The position numbers were made by a program, and so were the translations under genes. Below, piece by piece: positions 1 through 13,018 of a stretch of DNA of 64,000 nucleotides (positions within the stretch are counted from its first letter, which is position 1; each line of letters begins with the position of its first letter). The stretch is taken from contig NC_092571.1 of the NCBI RefSeq assembly GCF_037975245.1, forward strand, positions 7,174,501 to 7,238,500. Direction: 5' to 3'. The notes below the pieces were generated by a model, which had not been told where the DNA came from, made no database searches, and worked only from the letters and a program-made list of their open reading frames with translations. The stretch comes from Apostichopus japonicus (Eukaryota > Echinodermata > Holothuroidea > Aspidochirotida > Stichopodidae).

Positions 1-380
1 TTCTACACACGCGTTATGATAGACCGTATATAGTATATATATAGATCATTAGTGAGAGAGGAAAATGGAAACGTCAAAAAATGGAGTTGTCGGTGTAAGG
101 GGTAAGGTGAGTCACACTTTTACGAAATCATTGATCCGTCACTGGCTACCCTTCAGCGCTGTAATGATGTCACTGTTCCTCTTTCTCTTCCCGGTGTCTT
201 CGCGTTTTGCTTTACTCCCTCTTTTTCTCCTTTTCTCTCTTTCTTCTTTTTCTTTTCCCTTCCTTCCTCTCCTCTTTTTTCCCCTCTTTTTTCCTTTTTT
301 CTTCTCTTTTTTTTCTCTTCTCTTTTTCTTACCCGGGGGGGCGCGCGCCCCCAACGCCCCCCCCTGGATACGCACCTGTT
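1..380. repeat. Long pyrimidine tract followed by a GC-rich possible MITE terminus
   Basis: From about 185 to 330 the plus strand is almost pure C/T, giving a roughly 145-base homopyrimidine tract with triplex (H-DNA) potential. It is followed by CCCGGGGGGGCGCGCGCCCCC and a segment ending GGATACGCACCTG at about 379. Read on the minus strand, that end (CAGGTGCGTATCC) resembles the termini of CAGxGGCG-type hAT-like MITEs. The other end is not visible and may lie left of the window. The open frames across the tract on both strands are low-complexity artefacts (Leu/Phe/Ser-rich or Lys/Arg/Glu-rich). Confidence 0.45.
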
Positions 381-597
381 AATGATATGTTAGTTTCATA
401 AATCGATCTGTTACAACCTCGCTTTGCCTAGAATATCCTATGTCGGTTCTTGGCACCATAATAACCAATCACAGGACCGATAAAAGGAACTTAAATCAAT
501 CTCTCTTACTTTAAGTCAAGAACAATGGAATTAGCCATTTGGAAATTTCAAAAATTACATTTAATGTTTAGCATACAGTTTCTGTATATCACTAAAT

Positions 598-1235
598 CAG
601 GGTTTCCCTAACTTTATCCCTCCACGAACCCCCTGTGGATGTCAGAGTTGTCCACGAACCCCCAACTTTTCGAGACACGATCTGAGTCATTATTACGCAT
701 AAAAGTGCTTCGTAAAAGATCAAGTTCATAGTATAAATATTGAACTGGTATATCATGTTAAAACAGGCTAGTGACTGCATGTTGTCACTCAACAACAATT
801 TTCAAGCATGAATTTATGCTAACCTTGCCTTGTGTCGGACAAAATGGAGGTCATCTGGAATTTCCCAAATAATAATAATTACTTTGGCCAACCTTTCAGT
901 TACTTTCTCAGCTCTTTATCTTCACAACGTACTGTCATGCGTACACCAACTTCACCAAAGTCATGCGGGCTGTGTCTGTTTCATAATTCAGTTATTTACC
1001 ACATGCACGGTACGGTACGGTACTACTATGGCAACATATGCTTATGGAACACCAAAAGAGTTTGTCGATAGGTACGACTTTTGTGCATTATACTAAATTA
1101 TATGATATATCAGATTTTAGTTCAACAAAAAGTACTCTATAGTTTTGACTTTCAGAACGTCTCAAGAACCCCCTGCAGCATGGGATGGACTCACGCACCC
1201 CTGGGGGTTCATGCACCCCAGTTAGGGAACCCCTG
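598..1235. mobile_element. hAT-like non-autonomous DNA transposon (638 bp)
   Basis: The left end reads CAGGGTTTCCCTAACT and the right end, read on the minus strand, reads CAGGGGTTCCCTAACT, so the terminal inverted repeats (TIRs) differ at one of 16 positions. The flanks are CACTAAAT on the left and CTCTAAGT on the right, an 8-bp target-site duplication with two mismatches. Eight-bp duplications and CAG...CTG ends are known features of hAT elements. Both ends repeat a CACGAACCCCC/CACCCCTGGGGG-type subterminal sequence. No transposase frame survives, so it is either a MITE or an internally deleted copy. The mismatched duplication suggests an old insertion. Confidence 0.65.
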
Positions 1236-2307
1236 CTCTAAGTGGTACCATCCACAGAGCTTTCTGACATTACGAGTTATCAAATATGTGTAAATATTTC
1301 ACGGTTTGGCCAGATTCGACACAAACTTACAAGCTTACGATATATATAACTTTGAAATGCTTGGACGATAGTTGCAAACCTTGATATAAATCATTTGTTA
1401 TTTATTTAATTCATCATTTAATTCAATCATTTTGGGGAGCTGAAATCAATAATCATATTGAGCTCAGACAGTGATCTTTACTTTAAGCGGGTGTATTCTA
1501 AAATTATTTTTTTTTAAATTTCATATCCTAAATTAGATTGAACTGATAAAGTGTCCAGACTATATAAAGCAAAATAAACTTCCTTCGTGTAGATTGTTAC
1601 TCAATGGTAGGCAAAAAAATAAAAAAAAATAAAAAAATATAAAACAAAAACCCAAGTAAAGTTTGAGACTTCATTTTGCAATACTTTGTCACACGGAGTT
1701 ATAGGCCTAACCAATAATTTTGCTATGCTAATGATTATGAAAATATTTAACCTATTAAGATATCATCATTATAAGTCGTAATCCTGTATTGTTTCGTTAT
1801 TTGAACTCATTCGCTCGTTTGGCTTAGTAATGAGGAAATAATCTCACGAATGTTGCAAATGTTGTGAGTACTCAAGTGTATACTATACCAAGCATGAAAT
1901 TAAAGATTCATTCATCGGCTCTTTTCGACAGGAATTAGTCTAAATTGCCGTTAGTCAATTTTAGATTCAGCTCTTATGGGAGACTCAATTAACCTATTTT
2001 TCCTTATGTTTTAAAGTGGATTTTGGAACTGACATAAGTTTGTAAATGACTTCAATCAACTATATATATATGTATATAGGCCAGCTTTGTTTAACAGATG
2101 AATATCAATATTGTTGATCTTCGAGAACGCTTCAAAACAAAAATCGAAAGATTTGTTTTATAATCTTAAAAGTCGTAATAATAACATAAACCCGCATGTT
2201 AATATATGCGGTAGAGCTTAGTTTATGAGAGCTTCATTAAAATAAAGAAAAAAAAATCAAGCAAACATATGAAAGAAGAAAAAAAACCCCAGCAGTTTGC
2301 CCTAAAT
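1236..2307. other. AT-rich non-coding stretch
   Basis: I see no gene, RNA or recognisable transposon here. It holds short A-runs (about 1612-1650) and a small (TA)n tract near 2061-2080. Confidence 0.5.
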
Positions 2308-2955
2308 CGTCTATTTTCATCAATATTACCTTTACCGGTCTATTTTTATCAATATTACCTTACCGGACTAGTTTCATTAATATTACCTTTACCGGTCTAG
2401 TGTCATTAATATTACCTTACTGGTCTAGTTTCATCAATATTACCTTTACCGGTCTAGTTTCAGCAATATTACCTTTACCGGTCTAGTTTCATCAATATTA
2501 CCTCACCGGTCTAGTTTCATCAACATTACCTTAAACCGGTCAAGTTTCATCAATATTACCTTACCGTTCAAGTTTCTTCAATATTACGTAACAGGTGTAG
2601 TTTCACCAATATTACCTCACCGGTCTAGTTTCATCAACATTACCTTAACCGGTCAAGTTTCATCAATATTACCTTTACCGGTCTAGTTTCATCAATATTA
2701 CCTTTACCGGTCTAGTTTCATCAATATTACCTTTATCGGTCTAGTTTCACCAATATTACCTTAACCGTCTAGTTTCATCAATATTACCTTACCGGTCTAG
2801 TTTCATCAGTTTTACCTTTATCGGTCTAGTGTCATTAATATTACCTTACCGGTCTAGTTTCATCAATATTTTCTTTACCGGTCTATAGTTTCACAATATT
2901 ATCTTTATCGGTCTAGCATCATCAATATTACCTTACCGGTCTAGTAACATCAATA
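2308..2955. repeat. Minisatellite, about 22 copies of a 27-29 bp unit
   Basis: The unit is TAGTTTCATCAATATTACC followed by TTTACCGGTC, repeated in tandem with small length changes (TTA versus TTTA before CCGG) and scattered substitutions. The early copies carry TTTTT in place of GTTTC. The core ends in the palindrome ACCGGT. There is no open frame and no visible target duplication. Confidence 0.9.
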
Positions 2956-4661
2956 TATGTCTACAACGAATGACACTACAGACCCCTACAGGCTACTAAC
3001 ATTTGTTAAAAACATTACTAATAGCGAGTAGTTAGAGTCGGCCTTATTTTATACAGTTCTATGAAAGTTTGTCGCCTAGACACTCTCATAGAATTATTAC
3101 ACACATTCCACTTTTCTTCATTAACATTAGCAAGCGACATGCCGGTGGGATAAATTTTCCAAAATAACAGTCACATACACACAAAAGTACTAGAGTATGT
3201 GTTCTTAATTTAATAGCAAAAGAGCAAAAATCCATAAACTCAACCGACAAAATCCTCATGCTTACAATTTGTAGGCTAAAGGTTAATCAAGTACTCATGG
3301 TACTTTCCTTTTTGCAAAACCACATACATCATATCCTTTCCCACAATGCATGTGTATATACAAAGCTTAAGTGCTCTCCCATATGCAATTGCGTGACCAG
3401 ATTCCAAAATATACGGTGCTCGTTTTATTTCTAAAGGTTTTATAATGTTTCGCATAGTATATTTCTAGAGAATCGCAGAGTATGTGTGAAGTACTTCATT
3501 TATCTCTTTGGATCCATTTTTCTTGTTCTATAAAGGAGTAAAATAGTCTTGTAGTCGCAAAAAAACAAGGTTGGGTTTCATGAGATCACGTGACCATGTG
3601 AAAGTTTTGCTACAGCAAATCGTCCTGTAATAATTTATATCGATGTATAATTTCAACGAAGAATTCTTAATGATTTAGGTAAATAATAATCATAACAATT
3701 CAATCGAGTTTCCATCTGTCGTTTATACATCAAATGAGTCATATCATATACATCAAATCCCATTCCATTCATTTGTATGTACGAGTGTTCCTAACTTGCA
3801 ACGTGATGTCTTATATATTAATATCATAACTTAACATTTCATACTTTTTCTCAGCAAATCCAATATTCACCGATAGTTTTATATATTTAAGAAAAAAAAT
3901 TCATACAATTAAATACAATTTTCATACAATTTCATGACTGCAGTTTCCGAATCCAACGTGACATTCATCTAACATAATTTCATGTTATATCATTTCAATA
4001 GTGCATTTTGAACATTATATTTATAATATTTGACTCATGACGATTGCATTACTTCAACAAGTTCCCTAAGAAGAGATAAAAACGATAGTAAAATCAGACA
4101 TCAAACGAATTGGGCTGAATGTAAACAGCAGTAGTAGCTGTTTTCATGAATGTTATTGTTTGTGATTAATTACTGTAATTTAATAATCTTCTGTGTTCTT
4201 CCTCTGTTATTCAATGGAAACATGCAGACCATTATGAATGTAGTAGACATGAATCATATCACATGAGTTACTCGTTCTTCTAAATAAAAAGACTCTTCAG
4301 TTTCCAGATTGTCACTGACTCGAATCAAGTCAGGATAGTTACTACGAAACTATTATTGACTTTAGTATAGGCGTAGATGCGCAGGGGTGACGAGAGGAGG
4401 GGGTGGGGTGGGGTCGTAGGATCAAAATACAGCCGCGATATCCGGGGTTGCAGGGAAAACAATACCACATTACTTTAAACTGTTCGGTTTTACAAACTTG
4501 ATGGTGTCGGATTGAAAAGTTGGTCGAGTTGTCAAGTTACGCAGATCTCGACAATTTGATAATTTTCGTCAAGATACAACTTTAGGGTAAATCGATACCT
4601 CAGTGAAAATGTACAAATTTTCAAATAACCAGTCAACGCAAAATAACGTTTTAGACCTGTT
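2956..4661. other. AT-rich non-coding stretch
   Basis: No supported gene. A GC-rich patch at 4368-4450 (GGCGTAGATGCGCAGGGGTGA, then a G-rich run) resembles the end of a MITE, but no partner end was found. Confidence 0.45.
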
Positions 4662-5082
4662 CTAATGTAGCATTTGCTTGTATTACATGCGGTAGACTTT
4701 ATGGGCTGATAGTACATACGGTAGACCTCATGGGCTGATATTACATACGGTAGACCTCTTGGGCTTATATTACATACGGTAGACTTTATGGGCCTATATT
4801 ATATACGGTAGACCTCATGGGCTTATATTACATACGGTAGACTTCATGGGCCAATATTACATACGGTAGACTTTATGGGCTTATATTACATACGGTAGAC
4901 TTCATGGGCTTATATTACATACGGTAGACCTCATGGGCTTATATTACATACGGTAGACTTCATAGGTCTATATTACATACGGTAGACCTCATGGGCTTAT
5001 ATTACATACGGTAGACTTCATAGGTCTATATTACATACGGTAGACTTCATGGGTCTATATTACAAACGGTAGACTTCATGCA
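4662..5082. repeat. Minisatellite, 14 copies of an exact 29-bp period
   Basis: The element GGTAGAC recurs at 4691, 4720, 4749, 4778 and every 29 bases through 5068, so the array has no length drift. The unit reads ACATACGGTAGACTTCATGG followed by GCTTATATT. Variants alternate between GACTT/GACCT and GCTTATA/GTCTATA in partly regular blocks, which suggests higher-order duplication of two-unit or three-unit blocks. Its period matches the array at 2308-2955, but the sequences are unrelated. Confidence 0.92.
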
Positions 5083-8000
5083 TGGGAAGCAGATTGCAGT
5101 AGCCTACAGTAAATATCAATATACAATCAATTAATGATATATTAATAAACCTATTTCTTGGGTTCTACTACTCGTTGCCAACGTCTGGAATATTAGTGAC
5201 TCAATTATACAGTATGGCGCTAAACGTCGTCTCTGCACAATTATCAGCTATACTACTTATAGAAGTATATTTGTTCCTTCAGAATATTGCTCTTTTAAGG
5301 ACGTGTGTCGTTATGGAATGTGGTCTTCTGTGATATTACATAAAGCTATTTTTTTATTATGATTAATTATGCACCTCTAGCATACACTCCTTGGCATTAT
5401 GGACTAGTCCGTATTACCTTGATTATCCAATATTAATCAAAAACAAAGGGCACATCTGAAATCGTTAAATGAGATGGAGCATGCCTTTAATCCCTATATG
5501 GTTTGTTGAAATATATCAACAGGAATCCTAAACCCCAAAATGACGTTTACACTTCTGAGGTTGTTGATTACAAATGACAAAAGTCAAAACAAACTGTCAA
5601 ACGACGTCATCAGAAATTGCACTCTTCTCTTGCGGGTTGTTTTTACCATAATATTTCATTTTCTTTCTGATATTAAAATACAAAAAAAGTTCAGTCAAAT
5701 TATTGGGCTGGTTTTCTCGATTTGTAACTCGATAGCTAAGAGCGAGGGTTACGAGATCCTAAGTTTCCAAACTCAAATTGATAGTCAGCTCAGGGCGCGG
5801 AGAATGTGTTATGAGTTCACCCCTATAAGAGTTCATTAGCGGCACGTGTGTGACGTACGTACTGCGGAAGAATGGTGAATGAACTTTATTGTCGACTAGG
5901 TATTGTTTAGTGTAATTACAAGATCGGCTAATGAGGTTTCTCCGACACAGCATATATCGAGGGTGTCAAAGGTTCTAGATGTCAGAGATATATATATATA
6001 TATTTTTTTTTATTTTCGTTAAGCTAGATTATTATTATTGTCTCAGAATTGATTAGTTAATAGTGGAATTGACTTTTCTTGAATGATCGTGCATTTAGAT
6101 TAATGCGATAAGATGGTAATGACACACGTTCTTTCAGAGTAATCGGTTACGTGCATAAGTGCATGGTTACAGAAGTGAGTTTCCAAGTAACCGGTTGGTT
6201 AACTTATACTGTAAATTATAACCGACTAAAATTCTTAGAAAAATAAAGAATTCTTAAATCATATTTGAGAAGCGAAAAGACATCGAGATCCAAAATTTAA
6301 TTATCCATTTTTCCTGTTGGAAAAGGCCGTTGCGTGTCTTTTTTATAAGACAGGTAAAAAGGCGGAGCCTTAGAAATATTTTCTAAAAATATAAGAATAG
6401 TTTTTTGTAATGTCACATAAGACCACATATCATAACGATACACGTACTAAGAAAGCAGAATATTTTGAAGGAAGACATATACTTTCATAATAAGTAGATA
6501 ATAATTTCACAGAGATGAAATTCAGCGCCATATATAGTAAACAAATAAATTATAAGTATACATTGTCAAGGAATTTTAGTATTTACTTTACGAATTTATT
6601 ACAAATTGACGTAAAAGGCTGTCTTTAGATATTTTGTAGCATGTCAACACATCAGAGTTATACAGGGGTTTTAAATGAACTCGTTTGAAGTGAGGTTCTC
6701 TATTGACTATAACTAACCATGTGGGCAGCTGTGTTCTATGTGGACTATATATTGTTCATTTTATTTAAGCGGTGATCGTATACCTTCTGTATATGTTTTT
6801 TTCTTAATATATATGATATATGCTATAGTAACATTTTGAATTACGTTTACTGCTCTCTCTTGATCGCATCACTAAACACAATACCATAATACCATAAATC
6901 TTAGCCTACGACCCCCCTCCCCACCTCCCACACCACCCCACCTCCCCACCTCCCCAACCTTCCTAACCTTCCCAACCTGCTCAACCATGATGTGATTGAC
7001 CATTAGTATTGTAAAAATAATCGCTATATAATATGCGACATAATACTGTGTCTTCATGAATCATTCGTTCCAATTTAAACCATTTTGCTCACATGATCAA
7101 TTTTCATTCGAACTTACAAAGATTGTTATCTTCAAAGAGGCGAAAATACATTTCAAGATTTATTCTTGTTTTTAATACATCGCAATCAAAAGAGCATAAT
7201 TATTCAATGATAAGTACAACTATAAATCACAAAGTATACTTCTTGTTCCACTGTAATGTCAACAATTCAGACCTTGTTTACCTACTATATGCAGGTCATG
7301 TACAGTTCATTTTCGCTTACAGTTTACAATCTTTCATTTCAGCTATACATAATAAGACCCTCGTAAATAAGTGAGTCAAAAATAGTTCATTATAGTAATA
7401 CGTGTCAATTAAATTCTTGTTTAGAGAAATTTCTATACATGGAAGGAAAGCGTTCTGAGAAGCAGATCTCACCATTATATACAAACAAGTAGGCTATCTA
7501 GTATAACTTATTTACTTGCAGAGCTATTCCACTCCCCCCCCCCCCCCCCTTGCCAATTGTTTTGCTCATTTCCTATTTTCTTTCCCGAACATTTCTGTGT
7601 GGGAGGAGGCACTTAGCCCTCTTCCCCTCCATTTACGCCACAGATACTCTTGATATGAAGATACAACCTAACTCAAATGGCCCTTTAAAATGTGACCATG
7701 TAGCAGCCATCTTGGTTTGTATACGTTATTTCAAAACAGCAATATGTATAGTTCGGAAGTCAGATATGATAATTACAAGTAAACAATTCAAATAACAGCT
7801 TCAGAAAAAGGTATTTTAGGTTTCCGTAAAATTTCAGGTTTCCATAAAGGGGAGAAATAATGGATAAGCTATAAGCACAAAATGATACCGGGCTGCTTAA
7901 TATTCACATCATCTATTACAGAATCTTCAATTCAACCAATATATATCTTTGTGATCACAACCATTTCCATGCTGTTTTGGCGAGTTATGCACGTTCTAAT

Positions 8001-10160
8001 CTACTTTAGAAGCATAGCTTGTCTACAAAATTTATGGAAATTACTATATCTCTCATTTCCAAAACTATGAAGCTAATAATCCTGAGGCGATTTTTCGAAA
8101 CTTTAGTAATGCAAGGTTCCTATATCTTAACATTTTTGAACCACAAAACTATTAAACCACATGCTTTGGCATTTTCAATTTAAGATAGTTTTAAATGTTA
8201 AGTTTGTCTCCCAGCCAGACGCTTTTAAATGATTAGGTCTGTTTCAGACACCAACGTGAAACTAAATTAAATGATTTCTTCACTGCATCGACCTTTTCTT
8301 GAAGTGTAACATTGTCATGACTCGAAATGCGGGATACTTCGTCTCGAAAAGCAAAAGCGAATATTTCTGTTTTTTATTTTTAAAATCATATAACTTTGTT
8401 ACATAAAACTGATAAAGTTCGATACAACTGTGACATACCTGAATTCACTTATTGTAATATGAAGCAGGCAGATTTCAACCTGTATTAACATTACATAAGG
8501 TCACAGCACGGATTCGTTCTAAGTGAAAGTACAAACTGTACATGGAAATATTTGATATTGGCTCATTTTGCGGTCGGCCATTTTCACACCGTATATTTCC
8601 TTATAACAAATTACATCATCACTGTAGCAACGTATTGCATATATATTCTTCACCATGCAGAGAGGCTTTTTTTGGGCTCAAACAGTTTAGTGCAATATTT
8701 ATAAGTGGTAAAAATGGCCTACTTTTGACCTACTCAAATACCATTTGTGTTGTGATTTGGTACTACTTCAGTTGTAAGAGATTTGAGGTGGATGAAGTTC
8801 AGTAAGAAGTCAAAGCGTTCCATTCGTATTTAACATAATGATTCCTCCGTGCATTGAAACTGAACTCACTTCAAATGTGGATGGGACCAATTAATCGCAT
8901 GCTTCTCGAGGAATAATAAACAGAGAAAATAAAAGAGCAAGGGTGGTGGGTGGGAGGTGGTGGGGGTGGTGGGGGGGGGGGTCGACTCACATCCGCACTG
9001 GCAGACACACTGTTACGAAACTTTCCCAGTGCACATAAATATACGACATGTATAAGCGATGCAACAGTCGCACATTCTTAAACATTATTTCAAAAGTTTC
9101 ATAATATAGCACCGGATCATAGAACATCAAATAAAGTATCGTTTTGTTGCCACCTGAAAAAAATATTTCTAATCCTATATTCATTTCATGCAGGTCTAAC
9201 TTAAACCATAATCAGTGTCTGTATGGTAAACTTGGAGAGTTAGATCAAGTACTTTTGAAAAGTTATTGAAACTTTAGCATTTTCAGCAGTTACAATTTTG
9301 GGGCAAATAATCGATTTCGTTTAATTAGTGCAAGTACAAATGATTCAATTTACTATTCATTCGCAGACACATTTTATTGCATTAAAATGAAAGCAATTAA
9401 CATGGAAAGTAGGTGGATCTATATCAAAAGATCTTCCTAGGAAAGGGCAAGACAGAAATCCATTTATAATGTAAACATTCAAATGGCTCTTCTGCATGTT
9501 AGCTGTAAACTTGATTGTTTTAAAAACGCTGTTGTGACTTTGCTACATCATTAGGTGAACATTAAATCCCAAAAACCATATTTTATCGCCAAATATCGTT
9601 TATACAATGTTTGCATCATTTTATGAATGTATTTGGCTCGGCCATTTGAATGGCATCGTAATGGCAGCTGAGTTGAACACGTCAAGATTTTTTTCGTTTT
9701 CTTTTCGAAAAAGCAAAAATCAATTATCCAGAGAGGGGAATAATATTCTTATAGAATGAAAAAACAAAGAATAAGAATAAGAAGGAAAAACTATTTTGAC
9801 GTAGTGGTAAATGCAAGTTTAGCTTGACAGTTCAGCAGACATTCCGAAGTATCGTCTTTCGAGACGAAATTAAAACCAAATTATAAAAGGAAAATATTAT
9901 TTTTCTCCGGATATTATTTCATGTCATTTGTTTAACGTTTTCCAAAGTAAAGAGGGTTTGTCTGTCAAAGCTTTACTTTACCATTAAGTTTTTAGAGTCG
10001 CTAGGGAGGTTCCATTTCTAGAGCCAGGATATGGATCTCTAGAGTAAGGCAAAATATGTAATCAAAACAGAACTTGCATTGTTCGATACAGGTGACAAAA
10101 GCCTAAAGTGGTTTCACGACCTATTTTACTGGTTTCGAACCTCTGGAAAGACAATGAACG
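5083..10160. other. Long AT-rich non-coding stretch
   Basis: The open frames here are all under about 95 codons and have no recognisable domain or splice context. Notable only are a C-run at about 7533-7551, a C-rich tract at 6909-6975 (reads G-rich on the minus strand) and a G-rich tract at 8943-8982, each with G-quadruplex potential. I see no RNA gene or transposon boundary. Confidence 0.45.
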
Positions 10161-10165
10161 TCCAT

Positions 10166-10228
10166 TGCCTAGTTCGGTTAAGGTGTCCTCATGTAAAGCG
10201 GGATGCCCGGTTCGAATCCTGGTGGAGG
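10166..10228 (+). mobile_element. tRNA-derived SINE head or tRNA pseudogene
   Basis: An A-box-like TAGTTCGGTTAAGG (10170-10183) is followed 25 bases later by a consensus B box, GGTTCGAATCC (10209-10219), with partly pairing T-arm sides (CCCGG/CCTGG). The acceptor arms do not pair well and no clean anticodon arm can be drawn, so this is not a functional tRNA. It runs directly into TATATG/TATA repeats, as SINEs that end in microsatellites often do. Confidence 0.5.
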
Positions 10229-10322
10229 TTTATATGTATATGTATATATGTATATATGAACACAGACATACATATACAAATATATATATATATACAAATA
10301 TATATATATATATATATTGATT

Positions 10323-10368
<46 letters not shown>

Positions 10369-10375
10369 TATATAC
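10229..10375. repeat. TATATG/(TA)n microsatellite
   Basis: Imperfect TATATG, TATACAAA and pure TA blocks follow the tRNA-like segment immediately. Open frames through it, on both strands, are Tyr/Ile repeats with no coding meaning. Confidence 0.9.
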
Positions 10376-12759
10376 ATCCGTACATGCATACATACATTTA
10401 TACTGTCAGCTAATCATGTTCATACTCTTATTAAAATGTAATATAATACACGGGTGTTGTTATTATCCCAAATCCCTCTCACAGATGGATTAAATGTTGC
10501 TTGATATGTGAGCGGGATGTTTGTAAACATTGGTATTCATATATAATATATCATATAGCTCTTCACATGCATGAGCATAATTAAGATTTCATATCACCAG
10601 CTATACATGTTGATCTAAAGCGCATTGAACCAAATCATTAAACAAATCATATTTCAGAAATGACAAAAAACAAATGTACAAATAACTCTCTTCTTATAAC
10701 TATATGTTGTAAGTTTAACGGTAATGCTTTCGCCTTGGTTAGTAATTTCGTTAATATCACAGGTATAGTCTAATCTCTGGCAAATTTAATGACCAGATTG
10801 TCCAATCAGGGATCCGTTATACTGGATTTGATATACAACGATTTCACCAGGACTTGAAATCTATCCTGCATAAATTAGAATCTTGTTAATGTTATTCAGT
10901 TTTTTTTCAAGTTGAGTTGTTAAAGGGAATGAAGACTCGCGCACAAAGACACGTTTGATGCCAGAAAATACACACACAGCTTGCTACCGTCGGCAATTAG
11001 ACACTAGTGTACAGTCACTACATGTAGCTACGGTCAGTACCCACAACACAGTGTACATAGCAGCGATGTACATCTCAGGTCCATATAAAAGATAACAATG
11101 TATCACGTTTCATTATACTGTCTGCATTTTTTAGCGACAAGAAAACAACTTAAATTGCAAGCAACGGAAAGTTAACTTTTTTTTAGAGGGCGGCACGCGG
11201 TTTGGCTTAATGTTGTTGACTTATCTTCTCTATCTTGATCGCTTAATTAATAATATGAGCAAAGACTGAAATGACACAATACATTTTATTATTTGGGTTT
11301 TTTAACCACAGTATAACGATTTAAGATTTATCTTAGAAGAAAGTGGAAATCCATTTCTGTCTATTTGTGTGAACGGAACCGTGTATTAACGTGCATACTA
11401 ACCTAACGCACATAATACTACGGCACGTCTCTTAAAATGTAATAGCTTAAAAATTACTCATACTTTCCATTATAGCTTCGAAAGGCATATATACTTTAAA
11501 TGAGATTTAAACAACCTCTATCGTGTCACCAATTTAATCACTAACGGTTGGTAACAGTTTCATCGTACAAATTATTTTTTGTGTCTTCTTAATTCCTGTC
11601 ACACCCCACAGACAAAATTGGCACTGTTCGTCATAATGACGTCACACGTTTTAACGGTATACATCTCGATAAGCTGGTACATCCAATAATGACGACGTCC
11701 GCCGTCTGTGTTGTACATACTGTTTACCATGGTTCATCATATGACGCAAACTGTGTGTACGATAGGCCTACACTGTGTTTCGATAGCTCGTCGCAAGGAT
11801 GGAAAATGTATAAAATTGACACAATGCTAATGTACCATTTGATGTATAAAGTAACGAGCCAGTTGGAATATTTCATGTCGTGTTAAATGGGGCTGTCGAG
11901 GGTTACGAAGCTATCAACCTAAAGCGCTGTCATAGATACAGGTGTTAACGGGGCCATACACAGATATTTACGACTCTGGGTCCGACACCGTGTGTGTTAT
12001 ATGTATCGTCTAAAGTGTAGTTACCGAAGCCGTAAATTTAGCAGTCAAAAGTCGAAAAAAAGGCTGATTGATCGTTGAACTATTTGTCAAGAAGTAAAAT
12101 AACGCTGCTTTCTCACAACAGCCGTCGTAGGAAAAATCCAAAAAATGCTCAATCGTTTACTTCATAACCACCCATCACACATTTTTACTGATTTATCTGC
12201 CAGCTGTTAATTTAATGCATGTTGGGATTAAGAAAGATGTCATGTTTTGTAAACAAAGAACTTCTCTCTTTCTTTGGAAACAGGTGGCAAGCGGTGGGGA
12301 AGGAAAGATGAAGGTTTAATCTGGTTTGTATACGTCAATGTATACCTCACCCCGCCCCGTACACCCACGTTAATCAGTTATTAAATTCTTCCGCGCTACA
12401 AAATTGGAAGTTATCCCGTGTACTAAATCAAGAAGTACGCACGTCACAAATGGCGGAGTTTGATTACTGTTTTTTTTAATATACTGATCATTTGCATTCC
12501 CTTTTTTCAATCTTCTCTCAATTTTGAGATACTAGAATGCCATCTTGTGGAACAGTATATATATACAGTAACACCCAGTGATGTCATATCATATTTAATA
12601 ATTTGTGTGGGTGAATTAACGATATCACACACTACAATTTTCTGGGAAGGTACTTTTTATGGATGACATGTGTCTTCATGCTCTTGGCTGTATCGTGAAT
12701 CAAGCTAGATAAATCCATTCGCCACTTCCTTTTTGCGGTGTTACTACCATTGATAGTGA
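10376..12759. other. AT-rich non-coding stretch
   Basis: Only short chance frames are present; I recognise no domain, RNA or transposon end. A 65-codon frame at 11689-11886 has a fairly balanced composition but no signal, domain or splice context. Confidence 0.4.
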
Positions 12760-13018
12760 GATATTATGTATGTGTGTATGTATGTAAGTATGTATGTATT
12801 TTAGATCCTCCTGCAAGCAGGAACTCGCGAAGAAGCCTCATTGGCTTATCAACTCGCAAGCTGACCGAGGTCAGTCTCTCATATTTAACGTCCATGATTA
12901 TGAATTTTCAATTGTCAACAACTCTGTAACTGGACGACTTACATTGATCCTGGAGCGACTCGAACCGGGGAACTTATAATTGGAAGGCACCGGCGTTAAC
13001 GACTGAGCTAACACTCCA
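12760..13018 (-). mobile_element. tRNA-derived SINE, minus strand, with a CATA-repeat tail
   Basis: Read on the minus strand from 13018, the element begins GGAGTGGAGTGTTAGCTCAG. It has an A box (TTAGCTCAGTCGTTAACG), then a B box (GGTTCGAGTC) at about 12963-12972 and a body of about 150 bases. It ends in an ACATACATAC repeat (12760-12800), which is the expected SINE 3' tail. The body shares AGTTGATAAGCC...GCGAGTT with the SINE tails at 31985-32025 and 51790-51830. Head, body and tail are all present, so it may be full length; I could not define a target duplication. Confidence 0.7.

Noticed and set aside
65-382. Open frames of 105, 78 and 64 codons over the pyrimidine tract
   Set aside because: They are low-complexity translations (Leu/Phe/Ser or Lys/Arg/Glu) of a C/T tract, open on both strands because the tract lacks stop codons.
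10166-10228. Functional tRNA
   Set aside because: Acceptor and anticodon arms cannot be formed, and the segment runs into a microsatellite.
10079-10441. 120-codon frame on plus and a 66-codon frame on minus
   Set aside because: Most of each is a Tyr/Ile repeat from (TA)n; the start of the plus frame overlaps the tRNA-like SINE head.
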